This document shows, one piece after another, positions 9,549-19,551 of a DNA stretch of 64,000 bases. Numbering within the stretch: the stretch's first letter is position 1; every line of letters begins with the position of its first letter. Source of the DNA: Roseateles noduli (lineage in GTDB: Bacteria > Pseudomonadota > Gammaproteobacteria > Burkholderiales > Burkholderiaceae_C); NCBI GenBank assembly GCA_002205125.1, contig NIOE01000002.1, positions 744,001 through 808,000 on the forward strand, read 5' to 3'. A program made the position numbers and the translations under genes. The notes beneath the pieces were generated by a model. It was not told the DNA's origin, searched no databases, and was given only the letters and a program-made list of their open reading frames with translations.

Positions 9549-10668
9549 GTCGGGTCTCGAAGTCTTGGAGGTGGCTCACCAGGGCTTGTACGCCCTCCAG
9601 CGGCATCGCGTTGTAGATCGATGCCCGCATGCCGCCCACCGACTTGTGGCCTTTGAGTTGCAGCAGTCCGCGTTCCCTGGCGCCGGCCAGGAAGGCGTCG
9701 TTCAGACGCTCGTCGCGGAGGAAAAAGGGGACGTTCATCCGCGAGCGGCAGTGCGTCGCCACGCGGTTTTCATAGAGCGAGGAGCCGTCCAGCGCCTGGT
9801 AGAGCAGGGCGGCCTTGTCGATGTTGCGCTGCTCGATCGCCGCGAGGCCGGTCCTGCCGGCGTACTCGAAGCGCTTGAGCCACTGGAAGACCAGGCCGGC
9901 GACGTAGATGCCGAAGGTGGGCGGCGTGTTGTACATCGACTGCGCCTCGGCCACGATCTTGTAGTCGAAGGCGGAGGGGCAGATCGGGAGCGCATGGCCC
10001 AGCAGGTCCTCGCGGACGATGACCAGCGTCAGGCCGGCCGGGCCGATGTTCTTCTGTGCACCGGCGAAGGCGATGCCGACGCGGGACCAGTCGACCGTGC
10101 GCGAGGCGACGTGCGACGAGAAGTCGATCGCCAGCGGCGCATCGATGCCCAGGGCCCGGAGGTCGGGCAGCGTCTGGAACTCGACGCCGTCGATGGTCTC
10201 GTTGGTGCACACGTGGACGTAGGCGGCGTCCTTGCGGAGCTGCCACGTCGACGGGTCGGGGATGTCGAGGTAGCGGCCACCGGCGCCGTCCTGCTCGGCA
10301 GCGTTCGCGGCGATACGGACGTCGGCATAACGCTTTGCTTCGCCGGCGCTCTTCTTGGACCACGAGCCGGTGACGACGACGTCGACGGCGCCGCCGCGCG
10401 ACAGGTTCAGCGGCAGGATGGCGTTCTCGCCCAGGCCGCCGCCCTGCATGAACAGGATGCGGAAGTTCGCCGGCACCTGCAGCAGCTCGCGCAGGTCGGC
10501 CTCGGCGGCTTCATAGATCGAGATGAATTCGCGTCCGCGGTGGCTCATCTCCATGACGCTCATGCCGGAGCCGTGCCAGTCGAGCATCTCTTGGGCCACC
10601 AGGCTCAGGACCTCCTGCGGGAGGGCGGCGGGACCGGCGGAGAAGTTGAACGGGCGGACAGCTTGCAT
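9541..10668 (-). CDS. serC: Phosphoserine aminotransferase
   Basis: PLP enzyme of serine and pyridoxal phosphate synthesis. The start [17 protein letters not shown] is the family N-terminus, so the upstream extension of the frame to 10773 was discarded. HRGREF, the PLP-lysine motif [10 protein letters not shown] (Lys206) and [10 protein letters not shown] near residue 182 are present. At 375 residues the length is standard class-V aminotransferase. It sits between the DUF2059 gene and pheA, the classic gyrA-serC-pheA arrangement. Confidence 0.95.
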   Translation of the reverse strand: MQAVRPFNFSAGPAALPQEVLSLVAQEMLDWHGSGMSVMEMSHRGREFISIYEAAEADLRELLQVPANFRILFMQGGGLGENAILPLNLSRGGAVDVVVTGSWSKKSAGEAKRYADVRIAANAAEQDGAGGRYLDIPDPSTWQLRKDAAYVHVCTNETIDGVEFQTLPDLRALGIDAPLAIDFSSHVASRTVDWSRVGIAFAGAQKNIGPAGLTLVIVREDLLGHALPICPSAFDYKIVAEAQSMYNTPPTFGIYVAGLVFQWLKRFEYAGRTGLAAIEQRNIDKAALLYQALDGSSLYENRVATHCRSRMNVPFFLRDERLNDAFLAGARERGLLQLKGHKSVGGMRASIYNAMPLEGVQALVSHLQDFETRHG

Positions 10669-10820
10669 GGAGGCGTGGTCAGAGGACTGGAGGGCGACAG
10701 GACGTGAACCGCAAAGGGGGCAATGACAACAGCAACGGCACGAGCCGGCGCAACGAAGCGCCGGCTCGGTCATGCGGGCGGAACGAGGCGCAGGCCCCTC
10801 GTCCGTCAGCGATGCGGGAC

Positions 10821-11447
10821 TTACTTCTTCGGCGTGGTCGCCGGCTTGTTGGTGTTCAGCTTCGGGGCCGAGGCGCCGCCCGCGGGCGGCGGGCCGGCGT
10901 CCAGGCCGAGCTGCTTGGCGATGTTCTGCTGCAGCGCGGTGAACTTCTCGTCGAGCTGCTTGCCGTTGTCGTCGATCAGCTTCTTCGTGTAGAGGCTCTG
11001 CAGTTCCTGCGAGGACTCGGCGAACTTCTTGCTCACCGGCGATTCCAACCAGGCCAGCAGCTGCTTGAGCTCGTCCTCGGTGAACTTCTCGTCCAGCGCC
11101 ACGCCCATCGTCGACGGGGCGAGCTTCATGCCCTTGTCGACCAGCGGCTTGGCGTTGTCTTCCAGGAACTTGCGCAGGTCGGCGTCGATCTGCTTGGCGG
11201 TGGCTTCGCGCTTGGCTTCGGGCACGTTGCGCAGGGCCGGGGCGGCCTTGGCGGCCAGCTCGTTGACCGGGCGGCTCAGCACGCCCATGGTCAGCGCCTC
11301 GATCGCGGGCTGCTGGATCTTGAGGATCTTCGCGATGACGTCCTTCTTGGACTGCGGGCTGTCAGCCTTCTGCGCGAAGACGACGGGGCTCGCCAGCAGC
11401 GAGGCGGCGATGGCGCCGGCTTGGATGGACTTCAGCAACAAGGTCAT
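10821..11447 (-). CDS. DUF2059 domain-containing exported protein
   Basis: A 208-residue protein with a signal peptide (cut probably after SPVVFA), then a helical DUF2059-type domain ([19 protein letters not shown], near residues 125-145) and a Pro/Ala/Lys-rich tail ending PATTPKK. Probably periplasmic; the molecular role is unknown. Its ATG overlaps the gyrA stop by four bases (ATGA), so translation is coupled to gyrA, and serC follows. Confidence 0.82.
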   Translation of the reverse strand: MTLLLKSIQAGAIAASLLASPVVFAQKADSPQSKKDVIAKILKIQQPAIEALTMGVLSRPVNELAAKAAPALRNVPEAKREATAKQIDADLRKFLEDNAKPLVDKGMKLAPSTMGVALDEKFTEDELKQLLAWLESPVSKKFAESSQELQSLYTKKLIDDNGKQLDEKFTALQQNIAKQLGLDAGPPPAGGASAPKLNTNKPATTPKK

Positions 11448-14128
11448 TCCTTCACGTCGGGGGTGGAGTCGCCGGCATCGCCGGCATCGGAACCGTCGGC
11501 GCCGGTGGCGTCCGCATCGGGCGATTCTGTAGGTTCTGTCGATTCAACCGCATCGTTTTCCACGATGCGCTGCAGGCCCGAGAGCTTCGCGCCCTCGTCC
11601 AGCGAGATCAGCGTCACGCCCTGCGTGGCGCGACCCAGCTCGCGGATCTCGGCAACCCGCGTGCGCACCAGCACGCCGGTGTCCGTGATCAGCATGATCT
11701 CGTCTTCCGGCCGGACCAGCGTCGCGGCCACGACCTTGCCGTTGCGCTCGCTCTGCTGGATGGCGATCATGCCCTTCGTCCCGCGGCCGTGGCGGGTGTA
11801 TTCGGCGATGTTGGTGCGCTTGCCGTACCCGTTCTCGGTGGCGGTCAGCACGCTCTGGGTCTCGTCCTCGGCCACCAGCATGGCGATCAGGCGCTGATCC
11901 GGTTCGAGCATCATGCCGCGCACGCCGCGGGCCTGGCGGCCCATCGGGCGGACGTCGTCCTCGTCGAAGCGCACCGCCTTGCCGCCGTCGGAGAACAGCA
12001 TCACGTCATGCTGGCCGTCGGTCAGCGCGGCGCCGATCAGGTAGTCGCCCTCGTCCAGGTCGACGGAGATGATGCCGGCCTTGCGCGGGTTGCTGAAGTC
12101 CTTCAGCGAGGTCTTCTTGACGGTGCCCAGCGCGGTGGCGAAGAAGATGAAGTGGTCTTCCGGGAAGGAGCGGAACTCGCCCGTCAGCGGCAGGATGACG
12201 TTGATCTTCTCTTCCGGCTGCAGCGGGAACATGTTGACGATCGGCTTGCCGCGCGCATTGCGCGAGCCTTGCGGCACTTCCCAGACCTTGAGCCAGTAGA
12301 CGCGGCCGCGGTTGCTGAAGCACAGCATCCAGTCGTGCGTGTTGGCGATGAAGAGCTGGTCGATCCAGTCGTCGTCCTTGGTGGCGGTGGCCTGCTTGCC
12401 GCGGCCGCCGCGGCGCTGGGCGCGGTACTCGCTCAGCGCCTGGCTCTTGATGTAGCCGGTGTGCGAGAGCGTCACCACCATGTCGGTCGGGGTGATCAGG
12501 TCCTCGGTGCCGAGTTCCTGCGCGTTGTGCTCGATCACGCTGCGGCGCGCGCCCAGCTTGGTCTGGCCGAATTCCTGGCGGACCGAGGTCAGCTCGTCGC
12601 CGATGATGGTCGTCACGCGGGCGGGCGTGGCCAGGATGTCGAGCAGGTCGGCGATCTGGGCCATCACGTCGCGGTACTCGCCGACGATCTTGTCCTGCTC
12701 CAGCCCGGTCAGGCGTTGCAGGCGCATCTGCAGGATCTCGCCGGCCTGGTCGTCGGACAGCTTGTACAGCCCGTCGTCCTGCATGCCGTACTGCGCGGGC
12801 AGGCCTTCCGGGCGGTAGGCGTTGCGGCCGCCGGCGGCTTCGGTCTCGGCGCGCGACAGCATCTCGCGCACCAGCGACGAGTCCCAGGCGCGGGCCATCA
12901 GCTCGGCCTTGGCGACCGGCGGGCTCGGGCTGCGCTTGATGATCTCGATGAAGTCGTCGATGTTGGCCAGCGCGACGGCCAGGCCTTCCAGCACGTGGCC
13001 GCGTTCGCGGGCCTTGCGCAGCTCGAAGACGGTGCGGCGGGTGACGACCTCGCGGCGGTGCTCCAGGAAGACCGTGATCAGGTCCTTCAGGTTGCACAGC
13101 TTGGGCTGACCGTCGATCAGCGCCACCATGTTCATGCCGAAGCTGTCCTGCAGCTGCGTCTGCTTGTACAGGTTGTTCAGGACGACTTCCGGGACCTCGC
13201 CGCGCTTGAGCTCGATCACCACGCGCATCCCGTCCTTGTCGGACTCGTCCTGGATGTGGCTGATGCCCTCGATCTTCTTTTCCTGGACCAGCTCGGCGAT
13301 GCGCTCGAGCAGGGTCTTCTTGTTCACCTGGTAGGGGATCTCGTCGACGATGATCGCCTGGCGCTGGCCGCGGTCGATGTCCTCGAAGTGGACCTTGGCG
13401 CGCATCACGACCTTGCCGCGGCCGGTGCGGTAGCCCTCGCGCACGCCGTTCAGGCCGTAGATGATCCCGGAGGTCGGGAAGTCCGGCGCCGGGATGATCT
13501 CCATCAGCTCGTCGATCGAGCAGTCCGGATTCCTCAGCGCATGCAGGCAGGCGTCGACCGACTCATTGAGGTTGTGCGGCGGGATATTCGTGGCCATGCC
13601 GACCGCGATACCGGACGAACCGTTGATCAGCAGATTCGGCAGACGGGCCGGCAATACCAGCGGTTCTTTCTCGCTGCCATCGTAGTTCGGACCGTAATCG
13701 ACGGTTTCCTTGTCGATATCGGCCAGCATTTCATGGGCGATTTTCGACAGGCGGATTTCGGTGTATCGCATGGCGGCGGCGTTGTCGCCGTCGATGGAGC
13801 CGAAATTCCCCTGGCCGTCCACCAGCATGTGGCGCAGCGAGAAGTCCTGCGCCAGCCGCACGATGGTGTCGTACACGGCGCTGTCGCCGTGCGGGTGATA
13901 TTTACCGATGACGTCGCCGACGATACGGGCCGACTTCTTGTAGGGCCGGTTCCAGTCGTTGTTCAGCTCGTGCATCGCGAAGAGCACGCGGCGATGCACC
14001 GGCTTGAGGCCGTCGCGGGCGTCGGGCAGGGCGCGGCCGACGATCACGCTCATCGCGTAATCGAGGTAGGAGCGGCGCATCTCCTCCTCGAGGCTGATCG
14101 GCAGGGTTTCCTTGGCGAACTGAGTCAT
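11444..14128 (-). CDS. gyrA: DNA gyrase subunit A
   Basis: The breakage-reunion subunit of gyrase, 894 residues. The quinolone-resistance region reads [15 protein letters not shown] with Ser83 and Asp87 in E. coli numbering, i.e. the sensitive-type residues. Catalytic Tyr122 lies in [11 protein letters not shown]. The C-terminal beta-pinwheel includes the GyrA box QRRGGRGKQ. The tail is acidic ([15 protein letters not shown]). The gene starts the long minus-strand block and is divergent from ompA. Confidence 0.97.
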   Translation of the reverse strand: MTQFAKETLPISLEEEMRRSYLDYAMSVIVGRALPDARDGLKPVHRRVLFAMHELNNDWNRPYKKSARIVGDVIGKYHPHGDSAVYDTIVRLAQDFSLRHMLVDGQGNFGSIDGDNAAAMRYTEIRLSKIAHEMLADIDKETVDYGPNYDGSEKEPLVLPARLPNLLINGSSGIAVGMATNIPPHNLNESVDACLHALRNPDCSIDELMEIIPAPDFPTSGIIYGLNGVREGYRTGRGKVVMRAKVHFEDIDRGQRQAIIVDEIPYQVNKKTLLERIAELVQEKKIEGISHIQDESDKDGMRVVIELKRGEVPEVVLNNLYKQTQLQDSFGMNMVALIDGQPKLCNLKDLITVFLEHRREVVTRRTVFELRKARERGHVLEGLAVALANIDDFIEIIKRSPSPPVAKAELMARAWDSSLVREMLSRAETEAAGGRNAYRPEGLPAQYGMQDDGLYKLSDDQAGEILQMRLQRLTGLEQDKIVGEYRDVMAQIADLLDILATPARVTTIIGDELTSVRQEFGQTKLGARRSVIEHNAQELGTEDLITPTDMVVTLSHTGYIKSQALSEYRAQRRGGRGKQATATKDDDWIDQLFIANTHDWMLCFSNRGRVYWLKVWEVPQGSRNARGKPIVNMFPLQPEEKINVILPLTGEFRSFPEDHFIFFATALGTVKKTSLKDFSNPRKAGIISVDLDEGDYLIGAALTDGQHDVMLFSDGGKAVRFDEDDVRPMGRQARGVRGMMLEPDQRLIAMLVAEDETQSVLTATENGYGKRTNIAEYTRHGRGTKGMIAIQQSERNGKVVAATLVRPEDEIMLITDTGVLVRTRVAEIRELGRATQGVTLISLDEGAKLSGLQRIVENDAVESTEPTESPDADATGADGSDAGDAGDSTPDVKE

Positions 14129-14387
14129 GCGCGTGGGGCGCGCACGGAAGTGCGCGGCCTCTGGTGAGATCGGAAGACGGTGATTCTAATTGCGCGCGCT
14201 TGTCGTGCTTCTGCAACAGGTTCATGAACAGAAGACGCGCCTGCCGTGAGAATGCAGACGTCCTGTTGCCCTATGGCACAATCGGTTCGTCCCTAGGAGA
14301 AACCCTTGGTCGGGGAGACTCCTGAGGTTTTAGTTCCGACATTGGACGTTTCGCAGGGCAACTGCGGCTTTCCTTGAGAGGAGAATC
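14129..14387. promoter_or_regulatory. Divergent gyrA/ompA intergenic region
   Basis: This 259-base spacer must contain the gyrA promoter (minus) and the ompA promoter (plus). On the minus strand a TTAGAAT -10-like element sits near 14183-14190. On the plus strand a CACAAT element lies near 14277-14282, but no convincing -35 partner was found for either. The last bases before ompA carry a strong GAGAGGAG ribosome-binding site. Boundaries are inferred. Confidence 0.4.
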
Positions 14388-15041
14388 ATGAAGAAATTGA
14401 ACCGCGTGGCAGCGCTCTTCGCTGTCGCCGCCGTCGCCACCTCGGGCGCTATGGCCCAAACCGTGGATAACTGGCGCGCTACCGATGGCACCGTTTGGAA
14501 GAACGGTACCAACGAGCTGTGCTGGCGCGATGCATTCTGGACGCCGGCCACGGCTGCCAAGGACTGCGACGGCGCGCTGAAGCCGGTGGTGGCTCCGGTG
14601 GCTCCGGCCGCCTCGACGCCGTCGGCTCCGGCGGCGAAGCCGGCGGCTCCGGCCGTCGTGCCGGTGCCTGTCGCTCCCACGAGCGAAAAGGTCACCTACG
14701 CAGCTGACGCCTTCTTCGACTTCGACAAGGCTGTCCTGAAGCCTGAAGCGAAGGCGAAGCTGGATGACCTGGTCTCCAAGACCGGCGGCATCAACCTGGA
14801 AGTGATCATTGCAGTCGGCCACACCGACGGCATCGGTTCCGACGCCTACAACCAGAAGCTGTCGGTTCAGCGCGCTGAATCGGTGAAGCAGTACCTGGTG
14901 TCCAAGGGTCTGGAAAAGAACCGCGTGTACACCGAAGGCAAGGGCAAGAAGCAGCCGATCGCCGACAACAAGACCGCGGAAGGCCGCGCCAAGAACCGCC
15001 GCGTCGAAATCGAAGTGGTCGGTACTCGCGCCGTCAAGTAA
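14388..15041 (+). CDS. ompA: OmpA family outer-membrane protein
   Basis: A 217-residue OmpA-like protein: signal peptide ending SGAMA-Q, a short N-terminal region with the WKNGTNELCWRD motif and two cysteines, an Ala/Pro linker (about 63-97), then the peptidoglycan-binding OmpA C-terminal domain with FFDFDKAVLKPEA, GHTDGIGSDAYNQKLS and NRRVEIEV. It lacks an 8-stranded barrel, so it is probably a small periplasmic peptidoglycan anchor rather than a classical porin-like OmpA. Preceded by a strong ribosome-binding site and followed by an intrinsic terminator. Confidence 0.93.
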   Translation: MKKLNRVAALFAVAAVATSGAMAQTVDNWRATDGTVWKNGTNELCWRDAFWTPATAAKDCDGALKPVVAPVAPAASTPSAPAAKPAAPAVVPVPVAPTSEKVTYAADAFFDFDKAVLKPEAKAKLDDLVSKTGGINLEVIIAVGHTDGIGSDAYNQKLSVQRAESVKQYLVSKGLEKNRVYTEGKGKKQPIADNKTAEGRAKNRRVEIEVVGTRAVK

Positions 15042-15077
15042 GCGACGACGTATTGGCGACTCCGGTCGCCAATCGAC

Positions 15078-15113
15078 AAACCCCGCCAGCCGCAAGGCTC
15101 GCGGGGTTTTTTC
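15078..15113 (+). terminator. Rho-independent terminator of ompA
   Basis: A CCCCGC/GCGGGG stem with an internal CC/GG extension around a GCAA loop is followed by TTTTTT. It is a textbook terminator placed 37 bases after the ompA stop. Confidence 0.88.
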
Positions 15114-15225
15114 ATGGCGGCGTCATATCAGGCAGTCTCCGTGAGATGCCTGGAAGGGTGCATGGCATCGGCAATCTGCGCGATGTGGGCGGTGGCGGGT
15201 GTCGTGCTCGGCTACCATTGCGACC

Positions 15226-15927
15226 ATGGCGAATGTCGATGCAAAAGAGCTCGAGAAGTTCAGCGAGCTGGCCCACCGCTGGTGGGATACCGAAAGTGAA
15301 TTCAAGCCGCTGCACCAGATCAATCCCTTGAGATTGAACTGGATCGACGGCTTGTGCGGCCTGCAAGGCAAGACGGCGCTGGACGTCGGCTGCGGCGGCG
15401 GCATCCTGACCGATGCGATGGCGCGCAAGGGCGCGAAGGTCCTGGGCATCGATCTGGCGACGAAGTCGCTGCGCGTGGCCGAGCTGCACGCGATGGAGGC
15501 GGGCACCGAGAACGTCGAGTACCAGGAGATCGCGGTCGAGGATCTGGCCGCGCAACGGCCCGCGTCCTTCGATGTCGTGACCTGCATGGAGATGCTGGAG
15601 CACGTGCCCGATCCCGCGTCGGTGGTGACCGCGCTGGGGCAACTGGTGAAGCCGGGCGGATGGGTCTTCCTGTCGACGCTGAACCGCAACGCCAAGTCCT
15701 TCCTCTTCGCGATCGTCGGCGCCGAATACGTGCTGCGCATGCTGCCCGCCGGCACGCATGAATACGCGCGTTTCATCCGTCCGTCGGAGCTGGCGCAGAT
15801 GTGCCGCGATGCGGGTCTGGAAGTGCAGGGGGCCAAGGGCCTGACCTTCAATCCGATCACGCAGCGGTATGCGCTGAATGCGGACACCGACGTGAACTAC
15901 CTGCTGGCCTGCCGACGTCCCGCATGA
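15226..15927 (+). CDS. ubiG: Ubiquinone biosynthesis O-methyltransferase
   Basis: SAM-dependent methylation at both O-methylation steps of ubiquinone synthesis. Start [16 protein letters not shown] is typical (UbiG conserved ELEKF...LA.RWWD). The SAM site LDVGCGGG is at residues 52-59, with [11 protein letters not shown] and the HEYARFI motif later. At 233 residues it matches the family. The upstream in-frame ATG at 15199 was rejected because the family begins here. Its stop overlaps the gph start (ATGA). Confidence 0.95.
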   Translation: MANVDAKELEKFSELAHRWWDTESEFKPLHQINPLRLNWIDGLCGLQGKTALDVGCGGGILTDAMARKGAKVLGIDLATKSLRVAELHAMEAGTENVEYQEIAVEDLAAQRPASFDVVTCMEMLEHVPDPASVVTALGQLVKPGGWVFLSTLNRNAKSFLFAIVGAEYVLRMLPAGTHEYARFIRPSELAQMCRDAGLEVQGAKGLTFNPITQRYALNADTDVNYLLACRRPA

Positions 15928-16631
15928 GCACGGTGATGCTGAACTCGCCGGCCGGCGTGCCGGCGCGCGCGACCCTCCGGACGGTGCTCTTCGATCTGGA
16001 CGGCACGCTGGTGGACAGCGCCCCCGACCTGGCGGGCGCGACCAACGAGATGCTCGTGGCGCGCGGCCTGCCCGAAGTGCCGTATGAGCGCCTGCGGCCG
16101 ATGGTCGGCACGGGCGCGCGAGGAATGATGGGTGTGGCCTTCGGCGTGTCCCCGATGGAGATGTCGTTCCCCGCGCTGCGCGATGAATTCTTCGACCGCT
16201 ACGAGCAGAGATTGCTGCGCGCGACCTTCCCGTTCGACGGCATTGCGGCGATGTTGCGGTCGCTGTCCGACGACGGCCTCAGCTGGGGCATCGTGACCAA
16301 CAAGTCCGAGCGCTTCGCGTTGCCGCTGACGCGCGGACTGGGTTGGGAGACGCAAGCGGCCGCAGTGATTGGCGGCGACACAACGCCGCACAGCAAGCCG
16401 CATCCGGCGCCCCTGCTCGAAGCGGCGCGACGCGCGGGTGTGTCGCCGCAAGAGTGCATCTACGTTGGCGACGACGCGCGGGACATCGTCGCGGGGCGCG
16501 CGGCGGGGATGCCGACGGTGGCGGTGCGCTGGGGCTACCTGGGCGATGGTGAGCCCATCGAGGCCTGGGGTGCGGACGTGGTGGTGGACACGCCGTCGCA
16601 GCTCATCGAGTGGTTGCGGGCGCTGCGCTGA
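15924..16631 (+). CDS. gph: Phosphoglycolate phosphatase (HAD family)
   Basis: Removes phosphate from 2-phosphoglycolate formed by DNA repair or oxygenase side reactions. The HAD motif [11 protein letters not shown] holds nucleophile Asp24 and Asp26; motif II is IVTNKS; motif III/IV is [11 protein letters not shown] then [16 protein letters not shown]. The protein has 235 residues. The start at 15924 overlaps the ubiG stop by four bases, a ubiG-gph pairing seen in many beta- and gammaproteobacteria. Confidence 0.93.
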   Translation: MSTVMLNSPAGVPARATLRTVLFDLDGTLVDSAPDLAGATNEMLVARGLPEVPYERLRPMVGTGARGMMGVAFGVSPMEMSFPALRDEFFDRYEQRLLRATFPFDGIAAMLRSLSDDGLSWGIVTNKSERFALPLTRGLGWETQAAAVIGGDTTPHSKPHPAPLLEAARRAGVSPQECIYVGDDARDIVAGRAAGMPTVAVRWGYLGDGEPIEAWGADVVVDTPSQLIEWLRALR

Positions 16632-16728
16632 ACTCGCGAATTCAGGCGCCTGTCGAACATCGAAAGACGTTGTTGAAGACTCTTTGATGACTTTGACGAG
16701 ATCGGGCTCTTGAAGTCTGGCCCGCAGG

Positions 16729-16734
16729 CATAAT
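16729..16734 (+). promoter_or_regulatory. Putative -10 element of ssrA
   Basis: CATAAT lies 20 bases before the mature tmRNA 5' end. A TTGAAG at 16710-16715 is the nearest -35-like sequence but is spaced too closely (13 bases), so the promoter is only tentative. Confidence 0.35.
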
Positions 16735-16753
16735 GTGAGACTTCTCTCTCTCT

Positions 16754-17127
16754 GGGGCCGACCTGGTTTCGACGTGGGTACGGATTCGGAGTAGGGCATG
16801 CCGAGGGCCAGGCACCTCGTAAATCCATCTGGAACAAACCAACTGCGAACGATAACACGTACGCTCTCGCGGCTTAAACCCCGCGGACCTCTCACCGGTT
16901 GGCCGATGGGCCGGGTGACGGGACGCAAGTCCTGACACAGAGAGGTTATTCACATTGGCTGGCTGTCATTCGTGCACCTTGGGTGACGGCGAGATCAAGG
17001 GTGCTGGCTCGTCCGGTAGCGTGCTCCTGCGCGACCGGGCAGGTGAGAACCAAATCAGAGAGCTAAGCATGTAGAACTGCCCGATGAAGGCTTGCGGACG
17101 CGGGTTCAATTCCCGCCGGCTCCACCA
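16754..17127 (+). ncRNA. ssrA: Transfer-messenger RNA (tmRNA)
   Basis: tmRNA rescues stalled ribosomes and tags the unfinished peptide. The 5' end GGGGCCGACCTGGTTTCGAC and 3' end GGTTCAATTCCCGCCGGCTCCACCA pair to form the tRNA-like acceptor and T arm. The resume reading frame at 16845-16877 encodes ANDNTYALAA followed by TAA, a betaproteobacterial-type degradation tag. Pseudoknot-like GC-rich helices fill the middle. A strong terminator follows at once. Confidence 0.97.
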
Positions 17128-17135
17128 TCTTCCTG

Positions 17136-17171
17136 AAAGGGCCCGGACGTTTCGTCCGGGCCCTTTTTTTT
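17136..17171 (+). terminator. Rho-independent terminator of ssrA
   Basis: AAGGGCCCGGACG pairs with CGTCCGGGCCCTT around a 3-base loop and is followed by a run of eight T. It sits 8 bases after the tmRNA CCA end. Confidence 0.92.
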
Positions 17172-17224
17172 GGCGTTATTCGTCGACGGTCGGATGCGAC
17201 AGGGCGACAGGGTGAGACAACGAT

Positions 17225-19237
17225 TCAATGGATTGGCCGCAGACCGTCCCCGACGATCTGCGGTGCGAGGGCGTCGCGCGCAAACTTCTCGGATGCGATC
17301 GGGGTCAAATGTCCGTGATCCCAGCTCGTGATACCTGCCTTTAAATCATCTCCGATATAGATCTGGCAACTGGCATCCTTGCAGAATGATCTGATGGCAC
17401 TCACATAAGTGGAGCGATCATCCGACGGATAGCTTGCGCTGATCTTCTTGTCCACCTCCAGAGTGTTTCGATCGAGGCCGATGCTGGTATAGGCGGGTAC
17501 CGATCCCCACAAATGAGCGGCGATCGTCGGCAGATCTCTGTTCCAAAGAGGAACCGGTCCGACGAAAACGATCCGCTTGATGCCGATGGATTTCAATGCT
17601 TCAGCAAGGGTGGCCATGTGCGTGATGTCATGTCCTTGGCTTTGGGCGATGACCACGACATCCGGCATCGTTTCGCGGATCGATTTGTATGCAAACCAGT
17701 TGGATTGCTCGCAATAGTTGATGGTGCTGGCGCTGGCACCCAACTTGGCGGGGCAAGCTGAACTCGCGACCTGCAGAATCTGCCACTCGGCGGGAAGTGC
17801 GGTACTCAGGCCGGCATTGAGTTGTTCCGCATGAGAATCGCCCCAGATGAATACGGACTTCGGTTTGCGGCCATCTCGCGAATAGCAACTCTTGTCGATG
17901 GCAGGTCTCGGAATGTTTGTGGAGTTTCCGTTTCGATACTTGTCCAGATCGTAGAAGTTGCATTCTTCCCGATACTTTTTCAGCAGGTCCATCTTCGTGC
18001 TGAATTTCCACTCGGGCGTGCTGTTCTCGAAATGTGAAAGAAAGTCCGCCTGATCCTTGGCGAGGCGGACTTCAGGCAGTCCCTTCGTCACGTGGCCGAT
18101 CAATCCCAAGGCGAAAAATGCCGCACTGCAGACGACTGTCAGTCCGAAGACGGTCTTGCGGGAAATCCGGTGCTTGTTTCTGAACGGTCGTTCGACAAAG
18201 CGCCACGTCAGATAGGCAAGGGGCAGCGTGAGACAGGCCAGTAACGGCAGCAGCCAGCCATGCTCCGGATTGTCCAGACTCCGTTGGCGTGCGAACGCCA
18301 GGAGTGGTTGATGCCACAGGTAGGCGCTGTAACTGATCAGCCCGGTCCAGAGGAATGGCTTGGTACTCAGTAGCCGACCGACGAGCGTTGAAGGCGTGGC
18401 GAAGATGATGATCAGCGCCGCGCCCAGGGTGGGAACCACGGCGTACAGGCCGGGAAACGGCGTCCGGTCATTGAACGCGAAGATCGAATAGCCGATCAAT
18501 GCGAAGCCGAGCAGACTGCCGAACTCGGACGCCCGGCGTCCGTGTTTTCTGATGTTGTGGTTTGAATAGTAGAATGCGACGAAGGCGCCGATCATCAATT
18601 CCCAGGCGCGCGTCGGCAGCATGTAGTATGCGAAGGCTGGAAAAGTATAGGCGCCCCATTGTGCCAACGCCAAGCTCATGAGGGCCGCGACGACCAGCAT
18701 GCCCAATACCCAACGTTTTCCCAGTTTCCAGCTGAGCATCAGGAAAAGTGGGAACAGCACGTAGTATTGTTCTTCGACGCTCAGGCTCCAGGTGTGAAGC
18801 AATGGCTTCAGCTCGGTGGCGCTCTCAAAGTATCCGCTGGTTCGCCAGAACAGAATATTTGAGGAGAAGACAGAGACCGCGACGAGACTTTGCGAAAAGC
18901 TTCGCATGTCCTGGGGGAGGAGCCAGAACCAGGCGGGCGGCAGGCATGCCAGCATGACAAGGAAGAGGGCGGGAAGAATTCGTCTCGCTCGCCGCTCGTA
19001 GAATTGAAGGAGGGAGAATTTCTTCGCCTCCATTTCATTGATCAGGATCGTCGTGATCAGGTAGCCACTGATCACGAAGAACACGTCTACGCCGACAAAG
19101 CCGCCACTGAAAACCTTGAATCCTGCATGGAAGAGTATGACGGGGACGACGGCCAGCGCTCTGAGGCCATCAATTTCGCTTCGGTATTTGAGCATTCTTT
19201 GTTTTGGCGGAGCGCCATGGGGCGCCGAGAGAGTCAT
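17225..19237 (-). CDS. Membrane O-acyltransferase with C-terminal SGNH domain (OafA/YrhL type)
   Basis: A 670-residue two-domain protein that should acylate a surface polysaccharide or LPS sugar. The N-terminal acyltransferase-3 domain (about 15-370) has some ten membrane segments, YRSEIDGLRALAVVPVILFHAG with the catalytic His, and SAYLWHQPLL. The periplasmic SGNH domain has GDSHAEQ (Ser468) and WDHGH (Asp640, His643) as likely catalytic triad. ATG at 19195 (MLKYRSEIDG) is an alternative start. Base composition is visibly lower in GC than neighbouring genes, with runs such as GTTTTTC, suggesting acquisition by transfer. Neighbours give no operon context. Confidence 0.88.
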   Translation of the reverse strand: MTLSAPHGAPPKQRMLKYRSEIDGLRALAVVPVILFHAGFKVFSGGFVGVDVFFVISGYLITTILINEMEAKKFSLLQFYERRARRILPALFLVMLACLPPAWFWLLPQDMRSFSQSLVAVSVFSSNILFWRTSGYFESATELKPLLHTWSLSVEEQYYVLFPLFLMLSWKLGKRWVLGMLVVAALMSLALAQWGAYTFPAFAYYMLPTRAWELMIGAFVAFYYSNHNIRKHGRRASEFGSLLGFALIGYSIFAFNDRTPFPGLYAVVPTLGAALIIIFATPSTLVGRLLSTKPFLWTGLISYSAYLWHQPLLAFARQRSLDNPEHGWLLPLLACLTLPLAYLTWRFVERPFRNKHRISRKTVFGLTVVCSAAFFALGLIGHVTKGLPEVRLAKDQADFLSHFENSTPEWKFSTKMDLLKKYREECNFYDLDKYRNGNSTNIPRPAIDKSCYSRDGRKPKSVFIWGDSHAEQLNAGLSTALPAEWQILQVASSACPAKLGASASTINYCEQSNWFAYKSIRETMPDVVVIAQSQGHDITHMATLAEALKSIGIKRIVFVGPVPLWNRDLPTIAAHLWGSVPAYTSIGLDRNTLEVDKKISASYPSDDRSTYVSAIRSFCKDASCQIYIGDDLKAGITSWDHGHLTPIASEKFARDALAPQIVGDGLRPIH

Positions 19238-19551
19238 TCAACGGGTGCCTGTCGACAGGCATTCGACCCCGGAGACTTCTCCGGCCAGATGGTTCGCTTG
19301 CGCAGCATTTTCACATCTTCTGACTTCCGTCCAGCCGCCTTCGCGCCTTGGACGCGAGTTGCGCCCCGGAGCGCAGGATGCAGCCGCAATGGCGGGCCAA
19401 ACATCGTCCTCCGGTGGCCCCAGGACGGCGACGCGGCGACACAAACCGTTTCACGAGGCTGGCAGGCCCTTTGCCACTGTCCTTCCACAAGCCTACGGCG
19501 ACCGCACGCTGGTCGCCGGGGATACCGAAACCAGGAAGGAACCGCCACGCC
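19238..19551. other. Intergenic spacer between acyltransferase and PIG-L genes
   Basis: About 314 bases between divergent genes. I see no RNA gene, terminator or convincing promoter pair. The only clear element is AGGAAGGA at about 19534, a ribosome-binding site for the deacetylase gene. Confidence 0.5.

Noticed and set aside
11789-14167. A 792-codon plus-strand frame opposite gyrA
   Set aside because: Antisense of gyrA; the gyrA frame has all catalytic residues. The shadow has no signal or domain.
14275-14293. TGGCAC near the ompA promoter considered as a sigma-54 -24 element
   Set aside because: The -12 GC element at the right spacing is not present (GTTCG instead of TTGC), and no enhancer-binding-protein context exists.
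16632-16753. TTGACG at 16693 considered as the ssrA -35 box
   Set aside because: It lies 30 bases from the CATAAT element, far outside the 16-18 base range.
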